Notes: generated from the sequence alone by a model not told the origin. Numbered from the stretch's first letter, positions 7,898 through 18,060 are shown. The stretch is DNA of 64,000 nucleotides from CAYNRA01 sp046296415 (GCA_046296415.1 JBKBLN010000002.1:496001-560000); one strand, 5' to 3'. Numbers and translations are program-made.

Positions 7898-9274
7898 ATG
7901 AAACATCCTTTTTTTAGGCTGTCTAGCCTTCTTATGGTCTTTTTACTACAAGCTTGTCAGGTAAATGAGCCACCGCTTCCACCCAATACACTTCAATTTG
8001 AAAGTAGGGAACTAGGGATGGAAGAAACCGCAACCAGTAAAGTGATTCGGCTGCAACTTAGTCGACCCGCCGAAACGGCAGGTCAAGTCGTACTTCAAAT
8101 GACGACCCAAGACCTGCAATATGGGACTCATTTTACCACCAATCCGGCTTCAACGAATAATCTGCTCACTCTACCTGTGAGTGCCGGCCAGTCAGAAATT
8201 ACCTTTACCATGGAAAGACCCTCGGGTCAATTTTTTAGTGGCCAAGAATTCGTTACGTTTCAAATTGCTTCCTCCTCCGAATTCCCGACTGGGACAAACG
8301 CCCAATTGATGGTCCGTTTTGGCTCAATAGTATCCACAGGCCAGACCATTCAACTTAATGGAGGAACTGGTGGAGCCAATGCGATTCAGTCGGTGTTCCT
8401 TCATTTGGCGACGAATACCCAAACGCCCGTGGCGAGGGCCAGCTGGGACCTGCGGTTGAGTAACGGAACCGACTTCCGAGTATTCATCAACAATATGACT
8501 GCCGCAACCGCCCTAGTCACTTCAAAGACCGACTTGGCTAGTGTCACGTCGGCAGATACGGTAGGGCGAAACCTAGCATTAACCATGTCGGCTGGACAAA
8601 TGAACTTGGTTGATGATGTAACCGGAGCTTTTTCAAGATCTGTGATTCCGGCTATTTCGGCCGTCGATGCGGAAAATCCAGTGATCATCCTACAACGGGG
8701 CACGGGAGGAGCGACTCCCAGAACCGACCTACTGAAGGTCCGCATCCTACGTCAAGGAAATGGATACCGAATTCTCTACGCCCGTTTACAAGAAACCAAT
8801 TTTCAAACTTTGGATGTACCCAAAACGACGGGTTCAAATCCTTTCCTTTTTGTCTCTTTAAGTGCTCAGCGGGTTGTGCCTGTCGAACCCTCGCGGTGGG
8901 ACTTATCCTGGGGTGGATTTATTTACCAAACTGCTTTGGCCACGGGCGAATTGATCCCCTACTACTTCTCCGATTTGGTCTTTATTAATGCCCGTGCCGG
9001 AGTTCAGGTGGCCCAGGTTATGCAGTCAACGATTCCCTATGATGCATTTCAAGCCGCCAATTTGACCGGTCTAACGTTTTCCTCTGCACCAGATGCCATT
9101 GGATCATCTTGGCGTGTCACTTTTGGGGGTGTCGTGGGAGTTCGAACTGATCGTTACTATATCATAAGAACCCAGGGCGGTTCCATTTATAAGGTACGAT
9201 TTCTCAATTTCACTTCTGCAGATGGTGGCGAACGCGGTCGACCCACCTTAATGTACCACCTAATTCAAAAGTAA
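7898..9274 (+). CDS. hmuY: HmuY family haem-binding lipoprotein
   Basis: The 458-residue product begins with a lipoprotein signal (SLLMVFLLQACQVNEPP; Cys about residue 20). Residues about 30-130 form a Calx-beta-like region. The remainder matches the HmuY family, with ASWDLRLSNGTDFRVFIN near residue 180 and a second, similar segment SRWDLSWGGFIYQTAL near residue 335. HmuY proteins capture haem at the cell surface and pass it to an HmuR-type receptor, which is the gene directly upstream. The protein is about twice the length of the classic P. gingivalis HmuY because of the added N-terminal domain. Confidence 0.85.
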   Translation: MKHPFFRLSSLLMVFLLQACQVNEPPLPPNTLQFESRELGMEETATSKVIRLQLSRPAETAGQVVLQMTTQDLQYGTHFTTNPASTNNLLTLPVSAGQSEITFTMERPSGQFFSGQEFVTFQIASSSEFPTGTNAQLMVRFGSIVSTGQTIQLNGGTGGANAIQSVFLHLATNTQTPVARASWDLRLSNGTDFRVFINNMTAATALVTSKTDLASVTSADTVGRNLALTMSAGQMNLVDDVTGAFSRSVIPAISAVDAENPVIILQRGTGGATPRTDLLKVRILRQGNGYRILYARLQETNFQTLDVPKTTGSNPFLFVSLSAQRVVPVEPSRWDLSWGGFIYQTALATGELIPYYFSDLVFINARAGVQVAQVMQSTIPYDAFQAANLTGLTFSSAPDAIGSSWRVTFGGVVGVRTDRYYIIRTQGGSIYKVRFLNFTSADGGERGRPTLMYHLIQK

Positions 9275-9280
9275 TGTTTT

Positions 9281-10102
9281 ATGAAAACTTTCAAATGCTT
9301 AGTATACATCCTTCTCTTCGGTAATGTCCTAACCGCTCAAGCACAACGGATCATTTCGTTATCTGGAACATTGACCGAGATTGTCGTGGGATTGGGGTTG
9401 GAAAAAAAACTAGTGGGGGTCGATGTGACCTCCACATACCCTGAGTCTATTCAGAAAAAAAACAAGGTTGGACATGTGCGCCAGGTAGGATCCGAGGCCA
9501 TGCTGAGTTTAAAGCCTACTGAGGTCCTTGTCGTCCAAGGGAGTGGGCTCCGGCCAGAAATTGTCCGACAACTAGAACAAGCTGGAGTGCGGGTTACTCA
9601 GTTTCAACAAACACTCACCCCCGCTGGAACCGAGGCGTTAATCCGGCAGGTAGCGGCTCATTTCAACCAAGAGGCCAAGGGAAAACAAATGATCCAGGCA
9701 ATGCGATCTCAATTAAAGAAAGTCGTCCCGGGGCCAAATCCACCGAAGGTATTATTTATTTATGCTCGAGGAGCAGGATCCCTTCAAGTAAGTGGACAAA
9801 ATACCTCCGTAGATCAACTTATTCGATTGGCGGGTGGCAAAAATGCGATCCAAGGCTTTGAGGATTTCAAGCCCCTGACCTCCGAGGCATTGGTTGCTTC
9901 TAATCCTGATTACCTTCTTTTGTTTCATTCTGGCTTAGAAAGCTTAGGGGGAATCGAGGGTCTTTTGAAAATTCCGGGCCTTCAATACACCACGGCTGGT
10001 AAGAAACGCCAAATTATTGAAATGGATGGATTACTGATGACTGGATTTGGTCCTCGACTTGGTTTAGCCATTCGAACTTTAAATAAGCAATTATATCCAT
10101 GA
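9281..10102 (+). CDS. hmuT: Haem ABC transporter, periplasmic substrate-binding protein
   Basis: A 273-residue BtuF/HmuT-like protein with a signal peptide (MKTFKCLVYILLFGNVLTAQ) followed by RIISLSGTLTEIVVGLGLE, KVGHVRQVGSEAMLSLKPTEV and the second lobe (DQLIRLAGGKNAI). It binds haem in the periplasm and delivers it to the HmuUV importer encoded next. The stop overlaps the permease start by four bases (ATGA). Related proteins bind cobalamin or siderophores; the operon context makes haem the best call. Confidence 0.9.
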   Translation: MKTFKCLVYILLFGNVLTAQAQRIISLSGTLTEIVVGLGLEKKLVGVDVTSTYPESIQKKNKVGHVRQVGSEAMLSLKPTEVLVVQGSGLRPEIVRQLEQAGVRVTQFQQTLTPAGTEALIRQVAAHFNQEAKGKQMIQAMRSQLKKVVPGPNPPKVLFIYARGAGSLQVSGQNTSVDQLIRLAGGKNAIQGFEDFKPLTSEALVASNPDYLLLFHSGLESLGGIEGLLKIPGLQYTTAGKKRQIIEMDGLLMTGFGPRLGLAIRTLNKQLYP

Positions 10103-11118
10103 AAAAAGGGTCATTCCTACTCGTGTCGTTCGGGATTCTGGGAGTTTCCATTTGGCTAGGACTTACCCACGGGGCCATCTCCATGCCTTGGCAGGATGTC
10201 CTATCGGTACTTTGGTTTAAAAGTTGGGGCCAATCCACCAACCTGGATCAAGAATCTATTCTATGGTATATCCGTACTCCCCGAGTCATTTTGGGTGCGG
10301 CGGTGGGAGCTTTACTGGGTATGTGTGGTGCGGCTATGCAGGGATTATTTCGGAATCCGCTAGCCGACCCAGGCTTGACAGGTATTTCAGCCGGGGCCGC
10401 GCTTTTTGCTGTTTTGTGGATCATCCTTGGTCCTGTGTCGGAATTCAGCACACATCCGTTCATGCTCTCCGCAGCAGCATTTTTGGGTGCCGCATTGTGC
10501 TCGTTTGTCGTTTATCAATTGGCTGGGAAACATCGCAGCACATCGCCTGCCACGCTACTTCTTTCCGGTGTGGCACTAAATGCTTTAGCAGGTGCTATCA
10601 CAGGATTCTGTTTATTTATCGCGACCGACGTCCAATTGCGATCCATCCAATTTTGGACCATGGGTAGCCTAGGAGGGGCTTCTTGGGAAATCGCTCAGGT
10701 GGCCTGGTTGGCTCTCGCCCCCGTGGTATTTTTTCTGCCTCGTTGGGCCAAACATTTGAATGCTTTCTCGTTGGGTCAACCCGCCGCCACCCACCTAGGA
10801 TTACCGGTGCCACGGCTTACTGTTGGAATTTTACTCATTTCTACTCTCGGTGTTGGAGTATCCGTGGCATTGTGTGGAGCCATTGGCTTTATAGGTCTTG
10901 TGATTCCTCATGTGGTTCGCTTTTTTGTAGGTGCCGATCACCGCTGGGTGATACCCGGGTCGGCGATATGTGGGGCCGGTCTCCTTACCGCAGCGGATGT
11001 GGTCGCCCGAACCGTGGTCGTACCTGCCGAACTACCGATTGGCATCGTGACGGCACTTTTGGGTACTCCCGTATTTTTTCATCAACTACGTCGATTTCAA
11101 AATGCGCATAAACTATGA
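10099..11118 (+). CDS. hmuU: FecCD-family haem ABC transporter permease
   Basis: A 339-residue, strongly hydrophobic protein with about nine to ten membrane segments and FecCD motifs: RTPRVILGAAVGALLGMCGA, GLFRNPLADPGLTGISAGAA, CGAIGFIGLVIPHVVRFFVG. It forms the inner-membrane channel that imports haem with the HmuV ATPase. ATGA overlaps join it to the genes on both sides, indicating translational coupling. It could carry cobalamin or siderophores in another setting. Confidence 0.93.
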   Translation: MKKGSFLLVSFGILGVSIWLGLTHGAISMPWQDVLSVLWFKSWGQSTNLDQESILWYIRTPRVILGAAVGALLGMCGAAMQGLFRNPLADPGLTGISAGAALFAVLWIILGPVSEFSTHPFMLSAAAFLGAALCSFVVYQLAGKHRSTSPATLLLSGVALNALAGAITGFCLFIATDVQLRSIQFWTMGSLGGASWEIAQVAWLALAPVVFFLPRWAKHLNAFSLGQPAATHLGLPVPRLTVGILLISTLGVGVSVALCGAIGFIGLVIPHVVRFFVGADHRWVIPGSAICGAGLLTAADVVARTVVVPAELPIGIVTALLGTPVFFHQLRRFQNAHKL

Positions 11119-11945
11119 TTCAAGTTGAAAACATTCAAGTATCCACTGCCCAGAAAGTCCTCCTTTCAGAGGTCAGCTTCGAACTTCACTCAGGACAGCA
11201 TTATGGCATATTAGGTCCCAATGGCGCTGGTAAATCGACCCTCCTACGGGTTTTATGTGGAGAACTTACTCCTCAACGAGGGAAAATTACATGGTCCGGT
11301 CAAGCTTTGGCTCATTGGAAACAAAAAGAGTTGGCCAAAAAACGAGCAGTATTAGTTCAACAATCCGAAATCAACCTCCCATTTACAGGAGCGGAACTTT
11401 TGGAGATGGGTCGATATCCTTATTTTGACTATTTCCCGGGCCCAAAAGACCACGACGTTCTTCATTTCCTTTGTCAGGAATTGGAGTTGGCGCCCTTCCT
11501 CAACCGAAGCATGTCCACCTTGTCGGGTGGGGAGCAACAACGCATCCTTCTCGGAAAAGCCCTGGCGCAGCTACTGGAAGAGCCCACTTGGGAAGGCCTT
11601 CGAGGAAAGGTTTTGCTTTTGGATGAGCCCGCCAATAATTTAGATCTTTACCACCAGTTTTTAGTCCTGAACCTTGTAGAGAAAGCCCAACAAAACGGTC
11701 TAACTGTGTTGACTGTTTTCCATGATCTCAACTTGGCCAGTCGGTATTGCCAACACGTTATTTTGTTAAAAGGAGGCACCATTGTCGCCCAAGGACCTCC
11801 ACATAATGTCCTAACTACTCAGACCATTTTTAGGACTTTTCATATTTCAACGGAAATTGATCATTCAGGACCCTTTCCGCAGATTTTAATTCCTTCATTT
11901 AATCCTATACAATCCAATGGAAACCGTCACCAACTCACTTTTTGA
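11115..11945 (+). CDS. hmuV: Haem ABC transporter ATP-binding protein
   Basis: A 276-residue ABC ATPase with Walker A GPNGAGKST (about residues 35-43), signature LSGGEQQR, and Walker B VLLLDEPANN. The insertion between signature and Walker B (AQLLEEPTWEGLRGK) is a feature of HmuV-type ATPases. It powers the HmuU permease. Its start overlaps the permease stop (ATGA), and its 3' end overlaps hmuS by 29 bases. Confidence 0.94.
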   Translation: MIQVENIQVSTAQKVLLSEVSFELHSGQHYGILGPNGAGKSTLLRVLCGELTPQRGKITWSGQALAHWKQKELAKKRAVLVQQSEINLPFTGAELLEMGRYPYFDYFPGPKDHDVLHFLCQELELAPFLNRSMSTLSGGEQQRILLGKALAQLLEEPTWEGLRGKVLLLDEPANNLDLYHQFLVLNLVEKAQQNGLTVLTVFHDLNLASRYCQHVILLKGGTIVAQGPPHNVLTTQTIFRTFHISTEIDHSGPFPQILIPSFNPIQSNGNRHQLTF

Positions 11946-12936
11946 ACGCTACAATAGTTTAAAAAACGCGCATCCGCAGCTTCGCCTCAGGGAAGCGGCT
12001 CAGCACCTACATGTTTCAGAAGCCGAATTAATCGAGGCTCAAGTTCAAGGAAAATCCCTTCGGCTCAAACCCCAGTTCCAGGACATTTTAAGTTCCATTC
12101 CAAACTTGGGCGACGTCATGGCACTTACTCGAAATGAATCCGTTGTTCATGAACGAAAAGGCACCTACCAGAACGTATCCTTTTCGGGCCACGTGGGCTT
12201 GGTACTGGGTGAAGATATAGACCTTCGACTCTTTTTACATCAATGGAAATCTGCCTTTGTGGTCGAAGATGATCGAAATACCAGTATTCAGTTCTTCAAT
12301 GCCCAAGGGATGGCCATTCATAAAATTTTTCTTCAAGCAGGGAGTTCCCAGAACGCTTTCAAACAACTGGTTGATCAGTTCCGATGGGATGATGCAGAGC
12401 CACTGCACATGGAAAGTCAGCCCAGCAAAAGGGTAGAGGAACCAGACACTGAAATCGACATACCTGCGTTCCAACAAGCTTGGCGGGACCTTCAAGACAC
12501 ACATGATTTTTTTCCCATGTTGCGGAAATTCAAGGTTTCACGAACCCAGGCCCTTCGTTTGGCTCCTCCAGGCTTTGCAGAACCCATTTCTATGCAAGGA
12601 CTTCAGCAGGTCATGCACCAGGTGGTAAAGGAATCCTTGGAAATCATGGTTTTTGTCGGAAATCCAGGATGTATTCAAATTCATACTGGCCCGATACACT
12701 CATGGAAACCAATGGGGCCATGGTGGAATGTTTTGGACCCCAGATTTAATTTACATCTCCGGGGAGATCAAGTTGCCTCGGCCTTCCTAGTCAAAAAACC
12801 TACAGCCGATGGAGTCGTGACTAGCCTCGAATTATTTGATGCCGAAGGCGAACAACTAGTTCAGTTTTTCGGAAAACGCAAACCCGGAATCCCAGAGCTT
12901 CCGCGTTGGCGTGGTATTCTTCAGGAATGTTTGTAA
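11917..12936 (+). CDS. hmuS: Hemin-degrading factor, HmuS/ChuS-like
   Basis: A 339-residue cytoplasmic protein with two similar halves, each ending in the family pattern seen as FFNAQGMAIHKIFLQ and LFDAEGEQLVQFFGKR. The first half has ERKGTYQNVSFSGHVGLVLG and the second NPGCIQIHTGPIHSWKPMGP. Proteins of this family bind imported haem and release its iron. It is the last gene of the haem operon, starting within hmuV and followed by a strong hairpin. Whether it is a haem oxygenase or a haem chaperone cannot be decided from sequence. Confidence 0.9.
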   Translation: METVTNSLFERYNSLKNAHPQLRLREAAQHLHVSEAELIEAQVQGKSLRLKPQFQDILSSIPNLGDVMALTRNESVVHERKGTYQNVSFSGHVGLVLGEDIDLRLFLHQWKSAFVVEDDRNTSIQFFNAQGMAIHKIFLQAGSSQNAFKQLVDQFRWDDAEPLHMESQPSKRVEEPDTEIDIPAFQQAWRDLQDTHDFFPMLRKFKVSRTQALRLAPPGFAEPISMQGLQQVMHQVVKESLEIMVFVGNPGCIQIHTGPIHSWKPMGPWWNVLDPRFNLHLRGDQVASAFLVKKPTADGVVTSLELFDAEGEQLVQFFGKRKPGIPELPRWRGILQECL

Positions 12937-12942
12937 TGAAGC

Positions 12943-12969
12943 ATCAAGTCCGCTTTTGGCGGACTTGAT
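12943..12969 (+). terminator. Hairpin terminator of the haem operon
   Basis: Arms ATCAAGTCCGC and GCGGACTTGAT, perfectly paired over 11 bases with a 5-base loop, start 6 bases after the hmuS stop codon. The following run is only weakly T-rich (CTTGTAC), so termination efficiency is uncertain. Confidence 0.7.
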
Positions 12970-13059
12970 CTTGTACAGACCTTCCAGAAAGCGAGTCAAA
13001 TCTTGTCGCATCGTCATAAAATTTGGTCGATACCTTCATCATCTACTTGAGGCTTTCTG

Positions 13060-13067
13060 TATATTTG
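13060..13067 (+). promoter_or_regulatory. -7 element upstream of the Gfo/Idh oxidoreductase
   Basis: TATATTTG fits TAnnTTTG and lies 27 bases before the start codon at 13095. No TTTG is found at the usual -33 spacing. Confidence 0.5.
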
Positions 13068-13094
13068 GTCTCTATTCAACCAATCCAGAACGAT

Positions 13095-14168
13095 ATGAAT
13101 TCTCCTCTTCGAGTACTTGTGGTAGGCGCTGGCAATATGGGCGCTTCTCATGCCACCTCCTATCACCACCACCCTGGCTTTCAAATCTGTGGTATTGTAT
13201 CCACAGGGGCGAGCAAAATCCGTTTGAATCAAAAGTTAGGCGGTGGTTACCCCTTATTTGATGATTATTATGCTGCACTAGCCGAAACTCGACCCGATGC
13301 CGTCTGCATATCCACTTACCCCGATACCCATGAGCCTTTTGCTTTAGCGGCAATCGAATCAGGTTGCCATGTATTCTTGGAAAAGCCTATTGCCGATACC
13401 GTAGACGGGGCCGATCGTGTCCGGAAAGCCGCTCAAGCAGCCAATAAAAAGGTAGTGGTCGGTTATATCTTACGGCACCATCCTTCGTGGGCCAAATTTG
13501 TGGAGTTAGCCCAAACGTTGGGCAAGCCATTGGTCATGCGCATGAACCTGAATCAACAAAGTCATGGCGTGATGTGGGATGTTCACCGAAATTTGATGAA
13601 AAGCCTGAGTCCCATTGTAGATTGTGGGGTTCATTACATTGATATCATGTGTTTGATGACCCGAGCAACCCCAATTTCAGTGACAGCGATCGGGGCCAGA
13701 CTCACAGAGGATATCCCAGCGGGGAACTACAATTACGGACAACTTCAAATTCGGTTTGATGATGGATCTGTGGGATGGTATGAAGCGGCCTGGGGACCCA
13801 TGGTTTCAGAAACTGCCTTTTTCATTAAAGATGTGATGGGGCCCAAAGGGTGTGTTTCGATTGTGGCCAAAGATGCCGGGGCAGCAGGCAAATCAGATGA
13901 TGTAGACTCCCACACCAAAACCGAGTCCCTAAAATACCATCGAGCCGATATAGATGAAAAGAACCACTTTCTACACGCCGATACTTGGTACGACATGGAG
14001 GATGAACCTAATCACCAGGAATTATGTGATCGCGAACAAGCGTATTTTTATCAAGCCATCACAGAGAATCTCGATCTGACCGATCATCTGGCCGATGCAG
14101 TCAATAGCCTCAAAATTGCTTTTGCTTGTGACGAATCAGTGAGAACGGGGCAGGTTGTCCACTTATAA
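13095..14168 (+). CDS. Gfo/Idh/MocA family oxidoreductase
   Basis: The start is placed at the ATG at 13095 (MNSPLRVLVVGAGNMGASHA), because the in-frame extension upstream crosses the promoter. The 357-residue product has the NAD(P) Rossmann fingerprint GAGNMG, the conserved EKPIADT motif, and DCGVHYIDIMCLMT in the C-terminal domain. The enzyme probably oxidises or reduces a sugar or sugar-derived substrate; which one is not visible. Next in line is the VWA gene, 58 bases downstream, with no terminator between. Confidence 0.88.
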   Translation: MNSPLRVLVVGAGNMGASHATSYHHHPGFQICGIVSTGASKIRLNQKLGGGYPLFDDYYAALAETRPDAVCISTYPDTHEPFALAAIESGCHVFLEKPIADTVDGADRVRKAAQAANKKVVVGYILRHHPSWAKFVELAQTLGKPLVMRMNLNQQSHGVMWDVHRNLMKSLSPIVDCGVHYIDIMCLMTRATPISVTAIGARLTEDIPAGNYNYGQLQIRFDDGSVGWYEAAWGPMVSETAFFIKDVMGPKGCVSIVAKDAGAAGKSDDVDSHTKTESLKYHRADIDEKNHFLHADTWYDMEDEPNHQELCDREQAYFYQAITENLDLTDHLADAVNSLKIAFACDESVRTGQVVHL

Positions 14169-14226
14169 ACCACCCACTTTTCAAAAAAAATCGGTACCTT
14201 CGAGTTCCGAAATTGGAAAAAGAAGG

Positions 14227-15192
14227 ATGAATTGGAGTAAATCACCCTCCCTGATCGAATATTCATTTCTATTGATTTACCTGCTCTTTTATGGCTGGTA
14301 TGTATTTAGATTGTATCGAATGTCCAGACGCCTGGGAACTAAAGCCCGGGCGTTGATCATAAAACTCATTTTACGCACCTTTGCCTTTGGCCTAATTTGG
14401 GTAGCCATACTAGGGCCCAGTTTCGGAAAGACGGATCTAGAGTCGAGGGCCACTTCCAAAGATATTTTTTTCGTTGTCGACTTATCTCGATCCATGGATA
14501 CCCGGGATGTAGCTCCGTCTCGTTTAGAAAGGACCAAGCTGATGTTGGCCCAACTTATTGAAGAATGCAAAGGAAACCGAATGGGACTTATCGTCTTTGG
14601 CGGACACGCTGAGCTTCGCGTACCCTTAACTCATGACGACCAAGCACTTTTATCTCAGGTATATCAACTTTCAACCAATCAAATGACCGCCTCTTCGACC
14701 GAAGTGTGGTCGGCCACTGACTTGGTATTGAAAAAGTTTGAGTCCTCAGCGCTCACCCACTCGGTTGCCCAAGTAGCTGTTTTGGTGACAGATGGAGAGC
14801 ACTTTGGATCTGCCACCCCTAGCTTCGCTCGCCAAATCCGGCAGGCTGGAATCCATTTTTACTTAATTGGTGTGGGGACACCCCAAGGGGGGCCAGTTTT
14901 GAGAAACGGTATGGAACAACGATCCGAGACCGGAACCACGATACTCACCAAACGAGACGATGCCTTCCTTAAACGAAAAGCCCAACTTCTACAAGCGTCC
15001 TTGCACTGGTTGGACAGCAATAATCCAGATCCTGTTTTTTCTATTGTCGAAAAAATTCAAGACATTCAACTTCCAACAGCCGATTTACGGAAAATCCTGA
15101 TTGCCAATGATAAATACTATTATTTTCTAGCTCTTGCGCTCCTATTACTCTTTTTTGATGTTCTAGTTACTGTTCCAATTTTAAAAATTTAA
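14227..15192 (+). CDS. VWA domain membrane protein, BatB-like
   Basis: The start is taken at the ATG at 14227 (MNWSKSPSLIEYSFLL); a TTG at 14155 would add 24 residues and overlap the upstream stop. Residues about 10-65 hold two membrane segments, residues about 75-265 a von Willebrand A domain with the MIDAS motif DLSRSMD, and the C-terminus a further membrane helix (YYFLALALLLLFFDVLV). This layout is that of BatA/BatB of the aerotolerance (bat) locus. The TPR protein that follows 3 bases later is BatC-like, supporting the call. The usual moxR, DUF58, batA and batD genes are absent. Confidence 0.8.
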   Translation: MNWSKSPSLIEYSFLLIYLLFYGWYVFRLYRMSRRLGTKARALIIKLILRTFAFGLIWVAILGPSFGKTDLESRATSKDIFFVVDLSRSMDTRDVAPSRLERTKLMLAQLIEECKGNRMGLIVFGGHAELRVPLTHDDQALLSQVYQLSTNQMTASSTEVWSATDLVLKKFESSALTHSVAQVAVLVTDGEHFGSATPSFARQIRQAGIHFYLIGVGTPQGGPVLRNGMEQRSETGTTILTKRDDAFLKRKAQLLQASLHWLDSNNPDPVFSIVEKIQDIQLPTADLRKILIANDKYYYFLALALLLLFFDVLVTVPILKI

Positions 15193-15195
15193 TAC

Positions 15196-15852
15196 GTGCA
15201 TTTTTTTTGGATCTACTTTTTTTTCCTTTGGTTCAACCTCCCCTCTTGGTTGCGGGTGGAGGAGCGGAATCGTTTAAAAAAAGAAATCCTCATTGCCTAT
15301 CAAAAGGGAGATGCCGAAGAAGTGATCACCCGTGCCCGAATTTACCAGTCGATAAGTACTATTGTAGAACCGGACATAAGGTGGATGGCCAGCCAAGCGC
15401 TTTTGAAATTAAATCAAAAAGAGCTCGCTCGAAACGAGTTAAATCAATTGTTGGCCCGAACCGACGGGCGCTTTCTATCAGATGTTTACGTATCTTTAGC
15501 GCGTCTCACACTACAAGAAAAAGACACAGCCCAAAGTATTCTTTTTTTGGAAAAGGCCATCCTGGAGGATCCAGAACATACCACGGCTCAATTCAATTAT
15601 GAATTATTAAAAAAGTTATATCAACCTCAAGGAAATCCTCCACCTCCCAAAGGGGCCAATCAGATCCCACAAGAGGGAGGTGACGTCGTGCTTTCACCCG
15701 AAAAAGACGCCTCTCTCTCCAACGATCCTCCGACTCGCATTCCCCGAGAACGCGCTCTTCAAATGCTCGACAATCTACGTGCCAACGAAAGGTCCAATGG
15801 AATTTCCAAAAAAAATACAACATCCCCCACCAATCCCAAAAATGATTGGTAA
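15196..15852 (+). CDS. Tetratricopeptide protein, BatC-like
   Basis: Starts with GTG at 15196, 3 bases after the VWA stop; the reading frame has no earlier or better ATG. The 218-residue product has a hydrophobic N-terminus ([17 protein letters not shown]), TPR-like helices at about 30-145 (the last with [25 protein letters not shown]), a low-complexity linker, and a C-terminal [12 protein letters not shown] segment resembling that at the end of BatC proteins. It probably acts with the VWA protein at the membrane. Function in the family is linked to stress tolerance but not well defined. Confidence 0.7.
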   Translation: MHFFWIYFFFLWFNLPSWLRVEERNRLKKEILIAYQKGDAEEVITRARIYQSISTIVEPDIRWMASQALLKLNQKELARNELNQLLARTDGRFLSDVYVSLARLTLQEKDTAQSILFLEKAILEDPEHTTAQFNYELLKKLYQPQGNPPPPKGANQIPQEGGDVVLSPEKDASLSNDPPTRIPRERALQMLDNLRANERSNGISKKNTTSPTNPKNDW

Positions 15853-15886
15853 TTTTGAACTTCCTTTTTACAAGCTACACGATTAT

Positions 15887-16846
15887 ATGAACGTCATCGA
15901 ATCCACCCACTTTCAATTTGAAGGTCAAACCGGTTTCTATCAAGGAAAAGTGCGCGATGTCTACCATTTTGACTCCCATTTGGTCATGGTAGCCACCGAC
16001 CGCATTTCTGCATTTGATGTGATTTTACCCAGAGCTATTCCTTGTAAAGGGCAAGTTCTAAATCAAATTGCTGCGAAATTCCTTAAAGCAACGTCCGATA
16101 TTGTTCCCAATTGGCTTGAGGCCGTTCCCGATCCCAACGTTTCAGTGGGTTTGGCTTGTGAAACCTTCCCCGTCGAAATGGTGGTTCGGGGTTATTTGGT
16201 CGGCCACGCTTGGAGAGAATATAAATCCGGTAAACGGACACTATGTGGTGTTTCCTTACCTGATGGACTTCGCGAAAACCAAAAACTTCCTAATCCCATC
16301 ATTACCCCAACCACCAAGGCTCATGAGGGCCATGATGAGGATATTTCAAGAGAAGAAATTATTCAACGCGGACTGGTGGCGGAGGCCCAATACCTTGAAC
16401 TTGAACGAATCGCCCTTTCTCTTTTCCAACGGGGGACCGAGATGGCCCAAGAACGCGGACTCATTCTAGTAGATACAAAGTATGAATTTGGCCATATTCA
16501 AGGGGTTATTCACTTAATTGACGAGGTCCATACACCTGATTCCTCTCGGTACTTTTATGCCGATGAATACACAGAACGCTTGGCCAACGGTTTACCTCAA
16601 AAACAACTTTCGAAGGAGTTTGTCAGAGAATGGTTAATTTCCGAGGGTTTTCAAGGAAAAGACGGCCAGCAGGTTCCTGAAATGACCGACCAAAAGGTAT
16701 CCGAAATATCCAAACGATACATCGAGCTTTTCGAACAAGTCACAGGGGAACCTTTTTTACCCGCCGACCAAGGACCCGCAGTCGAGCGTGTACAATCGGC
16801 AATTCAAAATTTCATGGCGACTTTTAAGCGTTCCTCTCATGTCTAA
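15887..16846 (+). CDS. purC: Phosphoribosylaminoimidazole-succinocarboxamide synthase
   Basis: Purine biosynthesis enzyme joining aspartate to CAIR with ATP. The start is the ATG at 15887 ([20 protein letters not shown]); the open frame extends 69 codons upstream but that part lies in the previous gene. The 319 residues contain [40 protein letters not shown], and LVDTKYEFG, all family hallmarks. The 3' end overlaps the aminotransferase start by 8 bases. Confidence 0.97.
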   Translation: MNVIESTHFQFEGQTGFYQGKVRDVYHFDSHLVMVATDRISAFDVILPRAIPCKGQVLNQIAAKFLKATSDIVPNWLEAVPDPNVSVGLACETFPVEMVVRGYLVGHAWREYKSGKRTLCGVSLPDGLRENQKLPNPIITPTTKAHEGHDEDISREEIIQRGLVAEAQYLELERIALSLFQRGTEMAQERGLILVDTKYEFGHIQGVIHLIDEVHTPDSSRYFYADEYTERLANGLPQKQLSKEFVREWLISEGFQGKDGQQVPEMTDQKVSEISKRYIELFEQVTGEPFLPADQGPAVERVQSAIQNFMATFKRSSHV

Positions 16847-18059
16847 GAACTTTCAAAAAAGCGATCGCCTAGCCCAATTATCTTATGCCATCCGCGGCCC
16901 CGTATTCGATAAAGCCCAGCAATTGGAGGCGATGGGACAAAAGATAATCAACTTGAACATCGGCAATCCAGCACCTTTCGGTTTCGATGTTCCGGATGAA
17001 ATCGTCCAAGACATGATCCTGAATCTCCGAAATGCTCAAGGTTATTCCCACCACCTTGGAATCTTCTCGGCGCGTAAAGCAATCATGCACTATACCCAGC
17101 AAATCGGAATTCCAGATGTCACCATCGACGATATATTTGTCGGAAATGGTGTTTCCGAACTGATCGTCATGACCTTACAAGCCTTGCTCAATGAAGGTGA
17201 TGAAGTGCTTGTACCCTCACCTGATTATCCTCTCTGGACAACCGCGGTGGCCCTTGCAGGCGGAAAAGCCGTTCATTATTTATGTGATGAGGAATCAGAC
17301 TGGAATCCTGACATGAAGGATATGACCGCTAAAATCAGTTCAAAAACCAAAGCCATCGTCGTGATCAATCCCAATAATCCGACCGGTGCGGTGTATGACA
17401 AAGAAATTTTAGAAGCCATCGTGGCTTTAGCTGCCGAACACCAACTTTTGGTATTCTCAGATGAAATTTACGACAAAATCCTTTACGATGGTCTGCAACA
17501 TACGCCCATTGCTACACTCAGCGATGATGTATTTTTCATGACATTTGGGGGCCTCAGCAAAAACTACCGAGCGGCTGGGTTTCGAGGCGGATGGGTCATT
17601 GCATCCGGGGCTAAACACCGAGCCAAATCTTTCTTGGAGGGTCTGACTCTACTGGCCAGCATGCGCCTATGCGCCAATGTACCAACCCAATTTGCCATAC
17701 AAACTGCACTGGGAGGATATCAAAGCATTCAGGATCTTATTGCTCCCGACGGTCGTCTTACCAAACAACGTGACTACATTCATCAACGGTTGATCGACAT
17801 TCCAGGTATTTCCTGTGTGAAGCCCAAAGGTGCCCTCTATGTATTTCCCAAAATCGATCGTTCCAAATTCACATTTCAGGACGACGAACAATTTGTTTTG
17901 GATCTCTTGACCGAACAAAAAGTTCTAGTAGTTTCCGGAACTGGCTTTAACTACCCAGATAAGTCACATTTTCGTATCGTGATTCTACCTGATCTCGATA
18001 CCCTCACTTTAGCAGCCGATCGCATCCAAACGTTTCTGTCAAATGTAACTCGCGACTAA
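16839..18059 (+). CDS. PLP-dependent aminotransferase, AlaA-like
   Basis: The start is the ATG at 16839 ([20 protein letters not shown]), overlapping the purC stop. The 406-residue class I/II aminotransferase has [37 protein letters not shown] and the PLP lysine in [16 protein letters not shown]. The N-terminal IRGPVF segment and length match the glutamate-pyruvate type AlaA. It most likely makes alanine from pyruvate and glutamate; a related substrate cannot be excluded. Confidence 0.88.
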   Translation: MSKNFQKSDRLAQLSYAIRGPVFDKAQQLEAMGQKIINLNIGNPAPFGFDVPDEIVQDMILNLRNAQGYSHHLGIFSARKAIMHYTQQIGIPDVTIDDIFVGNGVSELIVMTLQALLNEGDEVLVPSPDYPLWTTAVALAGGKAVHYLCDEESDWNPDMKDMTAKISSKTKAIVVINPNNPTGAVYDKEILEAIVALAAEHQLLVFSDEIYDKILYDGLQHTPIATLSDDVFFMTFGGLSKNYRAAGFRGGWVIASGAKHRAKSFLEGLTLLASMRLCANVPTQFAIQTALGGYQSIQDLIAPDGRLTKQRDYIHQRLIDIPGISCVKPKGALYVFPKIDRSKFTFQDDEQFVLDLLTEQKVLVVSGTGFNYPDKSHFRIVILPDLDTLTLAADRIQTFLSNVTRD

Positions 18060-18060
18060 A

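Noticed and set aside
10224..10667. Second plus-strand open frame inside the haem permease gene
   Set aside because: Shifted frame of hmuU; Cys- and Trp-rich translation without any domain, typical of a shadow.
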